Shown: piece by piece, positions 53,636 to 64,000 of the stretch
How positions within the stretch are numbered: the stretch's first letter is position 1
How the letters are laid out: each line of letters starts with the position of its first letter
Origin: Tupaia tana
Taxonomy: Eukaryota; Chordata; Mammalia; Scandentia; Tupaiidae
DNA: 64,000 nt
NCBI GenBank assembly: GCA_026018925.1
Contig: JAKSZU010000005.1
Coordinates: 80,928,398-80,992,397 of the forward strand
Direction: 5' to 3'
Notes under the pieces: generated by a model
What the model was told of the DNA's origin: nothing
What the model saw: only the letters and a program-made list of their open reading frames with translations
Database searches by the model: none
Made by a program: the position numbers and the translations under genes

Positions 53636-54150
53636 GGCCAGCCCATCGTGCAGTGATTAAAGCAACTGGATTTCACGTCACCAACTGTGTGGTTCAAGTC
53701 CTGGATTGGGTGATTTGAGAAACTCATTGAACTTTTGTGCATGGTCAAAACTTGAAAAGAAGGGGGACCAGCAGTTAGCGTAATGGCTATGTCGCTGGAC
53801 TCCCACGTAGTCGACCGTGGTTCGCGTCCTGGACCCGGTGGCTTAAACTCACGCCGGGCGCGTGTGCGTGCATGCCCAAGATCCCGAGAGGAGAATGGAG
53901 GAGAAGGGATTGCGGCGTGGCCATCCCCCTCGGGGGGGTGATTTCTGCTTTCTGTCTGTCTGGCAAGCGCACGTGCTCTATAGCAAAAAATATCTCTCCC
54001 CAAAAAAAGAAAAAAAAAAAAAACTTGAAAAGAAGGGAGAAATAGAGAAGAAGCGATTGCAGTGTGACCATTCCACATAAGCGGTGTTTTCTCACTTTCC
54101 TTATCTGTCTTTCTGGCAAGTGCACACACAGGATCTGGGAAAACTTTAAA
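53636..54150 (+). mobile_element. Old tRNA-derived SINE, split by a young one
   Basis: GGGCCAGCCCATCGTGCAGTG, GCAACTGGATTTCACGTCACC, GGTTCAAGTCCTGG before the insertion. AGAAATAGAGAAGAAGCG, CCATTCCACATAAGCGG, GTCTTTCTGGCAAGTGCACAC after it. The two parts are one element read continuously. Confidence 0.87.
53764..54019 (+). mobile_element. Young tRNA-derived SINE nested in an older SINE
   Basis: AAAACTTGAAAAGAAGG is exact at 53747-53763 and 54020-54036. A box TTAGCGTAATGG is intact and the B box is GGTTCGCGTCC. CT zone shortened by one block (CTTTCTGTCTGTCTGG). Confidence 0.97.
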
Positions 54151-56382
54151 CAAAATGAAACAAATCCTGAATGTTAGAGAAATATTTTTCCTTGAATTGT
54201 TGAGCCATGAGTGGAAGTTATGCACTCATGGTAATTGGTAATGGTGGTTGTAGGCAGATACTGTATTCATTTATTCACTTAGTTATATTTCTCATCCAAT
54301 ACTTTTTCTAAGACATATAGATATTTTAATCATTCATTTAATATTGAGCTTTAAACTCAATTAGAATGCCTAGGGGCAAACTATGAAGAAAAAATATATA
54401 CCCAGATTAATTTAAGCTAATAATTATATTGTATAAAAATGATGATCTCTTCTCATGTCTTAACGCCTCCTGAAGCATATTATGATCCTTCCCTTCTACC
54501 TTATGTCTTAACATTTGATGGGAATAAATATAAATAATGTGTTGTTTAAATGTTTTAGTTTAAATCAATTAATCATAACAATCTAGAAAGGTTGTCAAAA
54601 CATTTCAAGTATTCAGGAATTTCCCATTTAAACAAACTAATTTAAAAATGAGATTATTTTTCCTTCTTTCTTTGTATATAATTATCATAGAAATAACATT
54701 TAATGTAAGCCATTTTTACTACCCAATTTAATATGCTCTCACTTAAATAAAACCTTTTCTGGGGAAATAAAAAAGTATGTAAGTATACAGATTACACTTA
54801 CGTCTGTGGGATTTAATCGCAGAGCATATTTCTTGATTTTTTTTTCTTTTTAATGTCTACCCTTTTAAAATTCAAGTAAAAAAAAACCACTCTTTAGATA
54901 CCTGTAAGAAAATATAAATGACCAAGTTTACTTCAAGCAGGCAAATTTTTTGTAATGTTAGGAAGTTATATTCCCAGTCCCACGCACTTACCAAATAGGT
55001 GAGAGGTCCTGTGATGAGCTCCTTTTTCCTTCCCTTGTTCAATAATATTTCCGCTCTTCATTCTGGACTGGAGTTGTTAAACAGGTGAAAGGGAGATGAG
55101 TGAGAACTGTGAAGGTGGTTGGAGAGTTGTTTCTTGCCTACTTTCATTAAAAGATGCACGACTACCTTGAGGGTCTAGTTGTGTTTAAGGCTGATTTCTT
55201 CTCTTGTGCCTTCAGTAGCTTTGTAGACCTTTTCTCACACACACACACTCACACATGTGCATGTAAACACACACACATGCCAAAAGTGACTATTGATTTG
55301 ATGTTTAGGTGTCTCTAGCAGAGTGCTGAAGGTGGCATTTGCCAGACTTTGAGAAATGATTGTTAGAATTTCAAGAATTTAGTGAATAGTTTACTAACCA
55401 ATGCTTTTATGAAAATTAAATTACATAAATATGACATTTAATTTTTTTAAAATAATACATACCAAAATCTCATTACTTTAATTTTACGATTCTACATGCT
55501 TTTGAGGTGATTCCTGGCTCACTCCTCTATGATGGAAATATTATATAGTGGTTTCCTTCCACACATCTCTTCATAAGTCAACATTCAATGATGTCAAGTT
55601 GGCAGCTTAAAAATCAACCACGGTGGAGGTACTTAGATCACAGAAAATAGAAAACACTACCAAGCCAGGTACTCTTTTTCTTCAGTGTCTATATTCAGTA
55701 CAGGAAGTAAAAAATATTAGTAACAGATAAACTTTTATAAGCTGTTATAGCTATTATTTGTGAACAGCCCCAAAATTAAGAAAATATCTTTCCAGTTTTC
55801 AAGAAGTAAAATAATACGCAGGAAATAAGTTAGTAATTGATTGTAAAATAATTGAAGTTCTGACATGCATTGTTATTTTTTATATTAATCTTGTTTATTA
55901 ATATAACAACTATTATGTAAGAACTATATTATTTTATCTATTACCACAATGTTTTTCTACAGATATGAGTTGGATGAAAATCAATGAAAATATTTTTTAT
56001 GAGAATTGCTGTGCAATATAAAATTTATAATAAACAATATTATATATTTGTTATTTTAAAACTTAATGCTATACCTCCTATGTATTAATACATTTTGTAA
56101 AGTGTGTGCGTGTGTGTGTAGGCATATATATATGTAATACAGGCTAACTTATTTTTTTTACAGAGAACTAGTGGTTAAACATTACCATATTTTGGCTGAT
56201 GATTTTTTTATCTCCCCAAACCCATAAGAATCCATTTTCACAATACTAAGACCTAAGGAGTAAGAGAAACTGGTATAAAATGCCAGGTCTCTGTAAATGT
56301 GACCAATTGTGTGGTTCACTAGAAATACGCATAGATCTTTTATAGCAAAAATTCCGAGTACAAGAAATGTACCTAATGGATA
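54151..56382. other. No recognised repeat or gene (2.2 kb)
   Basis: AT-rich apart from 54955-55290, which is more complex and ends in a CA-rich stretch (55237-55280). Bases 56180-56382 lie directly upstream of the L1 and do not match ORF2 as far as I can tell. No gene is supported. Confidence 0.4.
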
Positions 56383-59300
56383 AAGACATACATAGAATAA
56401 AAGGAGAAGGGCTGGAAAACGGTATCCCACACAAATAGAAATCAAAAAAGGACTGGAGTCATGATACTGATTTCAGACATAATATGCTTTAAGATGAAAG
56501 CTGTAAGGAAAGACAAAGAAGGGCATTATATAGTAGTAAAAGGGTTAACTCATTAAGAAGACATAAAACTTATAAATATCTATACACCCAAATCAGGAGC
56601 ACCTAAATATGTGAAGGAAAGACGCTAAAGCTAAAAGTAGAGATAGGCTGCAACACTATAATTGTCGGCGATCTCATCACCCCATTATATCCTTTAGACA
56701 GATCATCTAGACAAAAAGTAAGCCGAGACATACAGGACCAAAACAATACTATAAATCAAATGGACTTGACAGATAGCTATAGAACGTGCCACTCTAAGAC
56801 CACAAAATATACACTTTTCTCACCCCCCACATGGACCCTTTTCAAAGATTGACCATATACTAGGGCACAAATCAAGTCTTTACAGATTCACGGGCATAGA
56901 AATTATATCCAGCACCTTCTCTGACCATGATGGGATTAAACTTGATATTAATTTCAGGAAAAATCCTTGAAAATACACAGACACATAGAAACTTAAAAAC
57001 TTACTCCCAAATGACTTTTCAGCTACTGAAGAAATTAAGTCTGAAAGCAAAACATTTGTGGAAACAAATGATAATGAATACATAAGTTTCTATATTCTAT
57101 GGGACACTGCAAAAGCGGTCATAAAGGAAAATTCATAGCAATTACTGTACATAAGAAATAGATGGAAAGGTGGCAAATAGACAACCTAACATCATACCTC
57201 AGGGAACTGGAAAAACAACAACAACAACAAAAAGTGCCAGGTGATAGAAATAATAAAGATTCAAGCAGAAATACATGATATAGAAAATAAACTACACAGA
57301 AAATAAATGAAAGCAAAAGCTGGTTCTTTGAAAAAATTGACATGATCGACACACCATTAGCTAGACTGATTAAGAAGAAATGAGAAAGAAACCAGATAAA
57401 TCAAATATGTAATGAATTAGGCAATATTACAACAGATACAATAGAAATATAAAATATCATTAAAGGATACAATGAGCAACTATATACCAAGAAACAAGAG
57501 AACATAGATGAGATAGACACATTTTAGGATGCACATAAGCTACCAAGATTGAATCAGGAGGACCTAAAAAGCCTGAATAGACCCATAACAAGCAATGAGA
57601 TTGAATCAGTAATAAACAACCTCCCAAAAAAGAAAAGCCCAGGTCCTAATAGCTTTACTTAGGAATTCTACAAAACTTTTAAAGAAGAGTTAACCCCTAT
57701 TCCACTCGAATTATTTCTAAAGATCCAAAATGATGGAAACTTTCCAAATTCCTTTTATGAAGCTTCCATCATCCTCATTCCCAAAACAATTAAAGACATG
57801 ATAAAAAGTAAAACAACAGACCAATATCTCTGATGAATATAGATGCAAAAATTTAAAATGGGGTACTTGCAAATCATATCAACAGCATATAAAAAAATTA
57901 TTCATCATGACTAGGTAAGCTTTATTTCAGGGATGCAAAGGTGGCTCAACATACAGAAAAACCATAAATGTAATGAACCATATTAGCAGATAGAAAGGCA
58001 AAAACCATATAATATTTCAATTGATGCAGAAAAAGCATCCGCCAAAATTCAACATCTCTTCATGATTAAGACTTGTAGCAAAATTGGCATAGAGGAGTCA
58101 TTTCTCAACACAATAAAAATCATATATGAAAAACCTATAAAACTGGTACAAGAGAAGCCTGTCTACTTTCTTCACTCCTTTTCAATGTAGTACTGGAAGT
58201 TCTAGCCAATGCAATCAGAAAAGAGAATAAAGTAAGTCATTAAAATAGGCAAGGAGAGTTTAAATTATATCTATTTGCAGATGACATAATGGTATACATA
58301 GAAGACCCAAAGATATTCATGAAGAACTTATCAAAGTAATAAATGAATAGAGTAAAATAGCAGGATACAAAATCAATACTGAAAATTCGATAGCATTTTT
58401 ATATACAAACAGCAAGCTGACTGAGGTAGAACTGAAGAAAGGAATTTTACTATAGCCACAAAATGTATGAGATATCTAGGGATAAACCTAACTAAAGAAG
58501 TCAAAGAACTTTACAAGGAAAACTATGAAACTCTTTTAAAAGATATTGAAAAAGACACAAAAAAGTAGAAGGACATTCCATGTTCTTGGATCGGAAGAAT
58601 TAATATAAACAAAAAGGCAATTCTACCAAATTAATCTACATATTTAATATAATTCCAACCAAATTATGAGAGACATTCTTCAGATATCTAGAAAAGAAAA
58701 TTATAGACCTTGTCTGAAATCATAAATGACCCTGTATTGACAAAGCAATCTTGCACATGAAAAGTGGAGTGAGTGGCATTTTACTACCTGACTCCAAAAT
58801 ATACCATAATTCTGTAATAATAAAATAATACAATAAACTGAGTTTTGAGAAAGAATACCAGTTAATCCAGTGGGAAAAGGAAAACCTCTAGCAAATCATG
58901 CTGGAAAACACGGGTATCTACCTACAGAAAGATGAAACTTGTATCGCCCTCTTTCATCATTAACAAAAGTCAACACAAAATGGATCAAATATCTAAACCT
59001 AAGAACTTAAGACCTCAAACTATAAAACTACTGGAAAACACTGGGGAAACTCTGGGAGATACTGGGGTAGACAAAACTTCTTAAAAAATATCGTCAAAGC
59101 ACAGGTAATAATTTCAAAAATAGAAAAGAAGGATTACATCAGATTTAGAAGTTTCTGCACAACCAAGAATACAACAATTTGAATGAATAGACAATCCTGG
59201 AATGGGAGAATATTTTTGTAAACTATACCTCAAATAAGGGAACAATCACCAGAATACATAGGGAACACAAGTGGTTTACCAAAAACAAAAACAAAAGCAA

Positions 59301-60190
59301 AAACACACACACACACAAAAATCCCAACTCTCTAAGGAAGACATATGAGCAGCCAAAAAGCATATGAAGAAATGCTCAACATCCCTTATCATAAGGGTGA
59401 TTCAGATTAAAACCACAATGATACACCACCTAACTCTTGTCAAAATAGCGAAGATTAAAAATACAAAAAAATGATAAGTGTTGGCAGTATTGTGGTGAAA
59501 GGGGAACTTTCCTACACTGTTGGGAATGTAAATTGGTCCAGCCACTGTGGAAAACAATATGGAGGTTCTTCAAAGACCTACAGATAGAACTACCATATGA
59601 TCCAGCAATTCTACTCCTGGGTATCTACCCAAAGGACAGGAGAAAATTCAGTTGGAAAAGCACTTGCACATCAATATTTACTGCAGCATTATTCACAATT
59701 GCTAAGACATGGAACCAACCCAAATGTCCACGAGCAGACGAATGGGTTCAAAAATTGTGACACATTACTCCATGGAATACTATTCAGTCATAAGAAACAC
59801 CACCACCCTGGCATTTAATGGAAAGTAGTTCAATATGGAAGATTTATTGCTGAGTGAAGCAAGTCAGGCTATGAAAGAAAGACATTGTATGTCTGCACTC
59901 TATGATAGAGACTGAAATATTGGAGGACATAAAAGCATTGAAAATATATATGAAGACAGTGTGGAAGGAGGGTGGGAGAGGGAAAGAATATAGGGAAGAA
60001 AATTAGGGACAAAAAATAGACATGTGTGGGACACAGTAATGGTTTATTACCAGTTGATAATAATGTATATAGCATTCTCAACTGATTGGTCTGAGATGAA
60101 TTTCATGTTGGATAAATTCTCTTTGCAGGGCAAATGAGCTATAGTGATTGAATGTATAAAGGTAATAATAAATAATAATAATTAAAAATA
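56383..60190 (+). mobile_element. 5'-truncated L1, sense, with 3' UTR and A-rich tail
   Basis: It begins within the ORF2 endonuclease (ATAGAATAAAAGG, GACAAAGAAGGGCATTATATAG), passes the region matching FFAT-type linker, then the reverse transcriptase (AAAAGCCCAGGTCCTAATAGC for KKSPGPN, LFADD at 58271-58285) and GRINI (about 58590), and the C-terminal Cys/Trp region. The 3' UTR ends GTGATTGAATGTATAAAGG followed by AATAATAAATAATAATAATT. Multiple stops and frameshifts break ORF2, ORF1 is absent, so it cannot move itself. No SINE has inserted in its 3.8 kb. Confidence 0.92.
59533..59760 (+). pseudogene. L1 ORF2 C-terminal fragment
   Basis: An open stretch encodes [20 protein letters not shown], then LLGIYPKDR and FTIAKTWNQPKCP. 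These match the ORF2 C-terminal text [27 protein letters not shown] and FTIAKTWNQPKCP. It ends at a stop at 59758-59760, where the family continues with WIKKMW. It is part of the L1 at 56383, not a separate gene. Confidence 0.95.
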
Positions 60191-60931
60191 TTTCTCAGTA
60201 CAGGTGGATGCTTATATTCCAACGTCTTCACCTTTACTTTTATTTTTAAAGCAGTTAAACTGCTTATCTCTTAAACTTGAGTTTTATAAGATAGGAGTCA
60301 GAAACCAGCCATCCCCCTGCCCCATAAAGTGAATCACAAATTAAATATCCCACATAATCTTCAGAAAGTCTCTCACTAAACTTAAAATGAGCACAAGACA
60401 TTATATTACATGTATTTAAAAAATATGACCCTAAAATAAGTAAAAAGAGTATTTTCTGTCTCTCTGTGTGATAATAGCTAGTAGCAAATGTTTTAACACT
60501 AAGGAAAAATTAAATTATGTGAACCTGGTGTTCTAGATAAAGAAAGAAAAAAACAGCATCAAATTGCCAAAAATATTAGAGTATTGAAATGTTATTTAGA
60601 GATAATATACCATCAAACTTTATGAATTTAATGTATCTACAATCTATACTTGCTACAATTTACTTTATTTTCTCCCGTGTACTACAGTACTAAAATACTA
60701 CTACACTGTACCTACTACACTAATACTACTATACCAACCTACTCATATTAATTCTGTAAAGTCAAATAATCATCTTCATATAGAGATATATAGTAATACA
60801 TATATTAACAAGTAAATACACACAATATGTAACACCTAAAGACCCCACTCACGTTTCAAGACCACGTAGCATGTAAGAATGAGAGTCAAGTTTTAAGCCC
60901 AGTTTTTATCTCAATCCCAAGATACCTGAAC
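60191..60931. other. No recognised feature
   Basis: AT-rich. A short local repeat of CTACTAC/TACTAC units occurs at 60680-60735. No gene or repeat family is recognised. Confidence 0.4.
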
Positions 60932-60946
60932 AAGAATCAAAGTATA

Positions 60947-61211
60947 GGGACCAGCAGTTAGCGTAATGGCTATGTCGCTGGACTCCCATGTAGTCGACCG
61001 CGGTTCATATCCCAGACCCGGTGGCTTAAAGTCACGCTGGGTGTGTGTGCGTGCGTGCCCAAGATCCCGAGAGGAGAATGGAAGAGAAGGGATTGCGGCG
61101 TGGCCATCCCCCCTGGGGGGTGATTTCTTGCTTTCTATCTCTCTGTCTCTCTCTGCCTGTCTGGCGAGCGCACGCGCCCTATAGCAAAAACCTCTCCAGA
61201 AAAAAAAAAGA
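60947..61211 (+). mobile_element. Young tRNA-derived SINE with perfect 15-base duplication
   Basis: AAGAATCAAAGTATA is exact at 60932-60946 and 61212-61226. A box TTAGCGTAATGG is intact. The B box is changed to GGTTCATATCC. Palindrome, CT zone and CGCACGCGCCCTATAGC are intact. Confidence 0.97.
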
Positions 61212-61226
61212 AAGAATCAAAGTATA

Positions 61227-63404
61227 AATGAAAAACAAAGTACACATGAAAATTTAAAAAAGAAATAGCAAGAAAATCTTAAAATGGAGTATTTCCTGAA
61301 AGTAAATCCATAATTGCACCTCCATTGAATGTCTCGTCCAAAAGGAGAGGTACAGAAATACAGAGAAAAATACACAGACACACACAACACACACACACAT
61401 GCACGCACACACACACACACAAATTGATCATACATTTTCTATAAAAAGATTTTACAGAGCTGAAAATAAGTTTGAAATGTATGAAGTTCAGTTCTAGCAT
61501 TGTACAGATAATATGTGAAATACAAAATGCCAACATCTAGACTTAGATTTGAGTAGCAAGTCCAAAACTCTGGCTTCTACTGTATTTTCTCAAACTTACC
61601 TTAGAATGTTACATCAATGTCATTCGTTTTTTAAATCAAGTCGATATAATCATTAGTTAGATATCAGGGGAAAGAAATTGTAACTTTTCTTGTTGAAGCA
61701 TATTTGTATTTATTTCCTTTGAAATATGGTGTGTGGTCTTTTCAAAAGGAACATAATGAAATGCAAAATCTCTACTCAAAAATACCTTTTTGAATAATCT
61801 GTGTAATACTACTGTGAATAGAAACTGCGGTGTATTATTTAAAATTCTTGTCTCAAAGGGTGTTAGAGGACAAATTTACAGATTATAGCAATTTCTTTGT
61901 ATCCAAAACAAGGCTAATGACTAGAATTCAGATAGTAAAAAAAAGTTGAATTGCACATTCGAGTTGGAAATGGCCTCTTAGGCTTTTTAGCCTTTCTCCC
62001 TGAAAGCAGGAGAACCAATTTAATCAAACAGTGTGAAGAGACTGACAGATGAAAAGCGCATCAATCCCAGTAGGTCTGGCATGACTTGAAAGACAAAATC
62101 TATCACAATGAATTAAAAGCACAATGTGAAAGAGAAACAGACAGAAAGACTTGATTTACATGCCCGCTCTATCAGAGCAAGGATAATGACTGCCGAAGCC
62201 ATCTACTGGAAGTACAGCTGTAAAGGAAGTGTCAGGCCAGCACACCCTCCAAATGACAAAGCAATGGAAAAGCCACGTTCAACTCTCAACCATTAGCTTA
62301 ATCGTTTAGGACAACTTGCAAAGCACTTAACATAAAGGAAAGTGTAGATATTGCACTTTAAAGCTGTTGAGATTTTGGAGTTTTTCTGGATAACTGAAAA
62401 ATTTTGTTAGAGAAAATTATTGAAACATTAGTTAGGGGAGTACACAGAGAAAAGATATAGTAAATACGTATGTGTCTAAGAATGTACAACTTCTTAACTA
62501 TAACTTGAATCTCTGTAAAGGTAAAAAGACAGTTATTCCTAGAAATAGTATCTCATTTTTAGATTATACTACCCAAAAATGTCAAGGAGCAGTATAAAAC
62601 AAATTTTTACTTTTTCCATGAACTCTATTAACCTCACATCAATTTCTATAGCATCCACCCATGATTCTGCTATTCCACCCACTATCTTCTCTCATCATAT
62701 TCTTATTCTCACCTGGCTTCACGTTCCTACTTTTGCCTTCTAAATTACATTTTTTCATTTTTAATGTGGATTTGATTCAGTTCTTCCTATCTTGTGCTCA
62801 GAGGAGAAAAAGGAAAAAAAAGGAAGGTATTCCAACTGAGGTTCAGACTGAAACATCTGACATGAAAACAAATTGTACCTGGTAATACTGGATCTGATTA
62901 ATCTGTAATTCAATTTTCTCATCTTCATTTAATAGATTAAGAAATAAGGCTCATTACAATAGGAGGAAAACAATATCAATAGGAGGAAAACAATAGATTT
63001 TTGGAGTTAATAAAAAGGAAATAATTCAATAGGCATTATTTATTATATTTGTGAGTAAATCAAATCAATAAGAAGTGCCTTAAATAAAATAAGTTCAAAT
63101 TAAAAGATGTGGACTAGCTATTGAGGAGGTGGAAGACTTTAGAAGATGTTTAGAAAGAACTGAAAGAAAAAAAAGTATGCAAGAAAAGTTTCTATACCTG
63201 AAGGTCCCAAATCTCCATATTGAAAATGCTTTTACAATATCAACTACAATAAATATTTCTAAAAATATACAAAAAAGGTTATCATCAAGTAACAAACACT
63301 ACACAAAAATAAGACAATCTTACCTGTTTATATAGGAAACATAAAAAGTAAACAAGATATAGTATACTTGGTCACATACAAATGAGAAAAAAAATGAAAA
63401 TAGC
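61227..63404. other. No recognised repeat or gene; complex stretch at 61960-62330
   Basis: A CA microsatellite lies at 61381-61421. Bases 61960-62330 are complex, less AT-rich and free of repeats, which is the look of conserved noncoding DNA, but conservation cannot be seen from one sequence. The remaining bases are AT-rich; TAGGAGGAAAACAATA is repeated in tandem at about 62960-62998. Confidence 0.45.
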
Positions 63405-63671
63405 AGGACCAGCAGTTGATTTAATGACTATGTCATTGGACTCCCATGTAGTCAACTGTGGTTCAAGTCCTGGACATCGTGGCTTAAACTCATGCTGGGC
63501 ACAAGTGCATGCATGCCCAAGATCCCGAGAGGAGAATAGAAGAGAAGGGATTGTGGCGTGACCATCACCCCTGAGGGGTGATTTCTCTCTTTCTGTCTCT
63601 CTGTCTTTCTGGCAAGCACACGCACCCTATAGCAAAAATTCTCTCAAAAAAAAAAAAAAAAAAAAAGAAAA
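63405..63671 (+). mobile_element. tRNA-derived SINE, intermediate-young
   Basis: AGGACCAGCAGTTGATTTAATGAC (A box damaged), B box GGTTCAAGTCC, GATCCCGAGAGGAGAATAG, palindrome, CT zone, CACCCTATAGC and an A-run of about 24. GAAAATAGCA before and GAAAATAACA after suggest the target-site duplication. Confidence 0.94.
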
Positions 63672-64000
63672 AAGAAAATAACATTTGTCAAAAGCATCAT
63701 TGAGTGTCAGACAAAAATTTTCTATGACTTCTCCTTTCTTTGAGAAAACACAGAGAACAACACAGAGGAGTCACAAATTAATTTTCAGGGTACACTGAAT
63801 ATATTTTCACACTAGTAATGATTCATAAAACATATCTCTCATTTAAACAGAACAATTCTGAAAAATATGCTCTAGAATGTAGAGGGATGGAGCTTAAAAC
63901 AAAAAACTAGTAAGACTTAGAAATATCTGATTCAGTAAAAGAGCAAAATAAAATAAAATCTTGTAATGAGACTTGTAAGTCATGCCAAGTGGCACATCAG
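63672..64000. other. No recognised feature
   Basis: AT-rich DNA to the window edge. The last bases (GCCAAGTGGCACATCAG) could be the start of another element cut by the edge, but this cannot be judged. Confidence 0.35.

Noticed and set aside
53515-54225. A 236-residue open frame on the minus strand, the longest in the window
   Set aside because: It runs through two nested SINEs. The peptide repeats the same SINE-derived wording found in a dozen other places, so it is not a gene.

Overview
The window is mammalian nuclear DNA with no protein-coding gene, rRNA or functional tRNA gene that I can support. It is AT-rich and built from layers of interspersed repeats separated by unique-looking stretches. 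The commonest element is a tRNA-derived SINE of about 250-270 bp, seen about 43 times on both strands. Its head has Pol III A and B boxes. Its body is unrelated to tRNA and runs from a GAGAGGAGAATGG-type block through a C-run/G-run palindrome and a CT-rich stretch to CCCTATAGC, and it ends in poly-A. Copies range from CpG-rich ones with perfect target-site duplications to badly decayed ones. Three shortened Alu-like 7SL-derived elements, all old, point to Euarchontoglires. The mix of old 7SL dimers and a young tRNA SINE does not fit rodents (B1) or tree shrews (young 7SL Tu elements). Among living groups a colugo (Dermoptera) is my best guess, but this is inference and unproved.

Layout. 0-9.4 kb: scattered SINEs, one MIR, an L1 tail and a 56-base alternating purine-pyrimidine tract. 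9.4-14.2 kb: minus-strand L1 ORF2 fragments broken by SINEs, then a SINE nested inside a SINE. 14.4-20.9 kb: a MIR, an old SINE split by an L1 tail, three adjacent SINEs, a MaLR LTR, another minus L1 and a Tigger/MER2-type element. 20.9-31.4 kb: AT-rich DNA with microsatellites, about ten SINEs and old plus-strand L1 remnants. 32.4-35.5 kb: a broken mariner carrying an L1 tail, nested SINEs, an L1 fragment and a 7SL arm. 35.5-38.5 kb: no repeat recognised. 38.5-45.9 kb: a 7SL dimer and a long minus-strand L1 reaching its 5' region, itself hit by SINEs and L1 tails. 47.8-49.3 kb: four plus-strand SINEs in a row, one inside a 7SL dimer. 51.4-54.2 kb: a MIR, a MaLR LTR and a nested SINE pair. 56.4-60.2 kb: a plus-strand, 5'-truncated L1. 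61.2-63.4 kb: SINE-free, with a complex stretch that may be conserved noncoding DNA.

Nothing here works together as a pathway. The biology is retrotransposition: L1 would supply the reverse transcriptase in trans for the SINEs, and the nested insertions give relative ages. I found no undescribed gene system. The most useful signals are a near-identical SINE pair marking a recent subfamily, a shared B-box change in young copies, 7SL elements with a shortened right arm, and a bias of L1 pieces to the minus strand. Family names are recalled from consensus sequences, not from a search, and boundaries are good to about 5-20 bp unless a target-site duplication is given.
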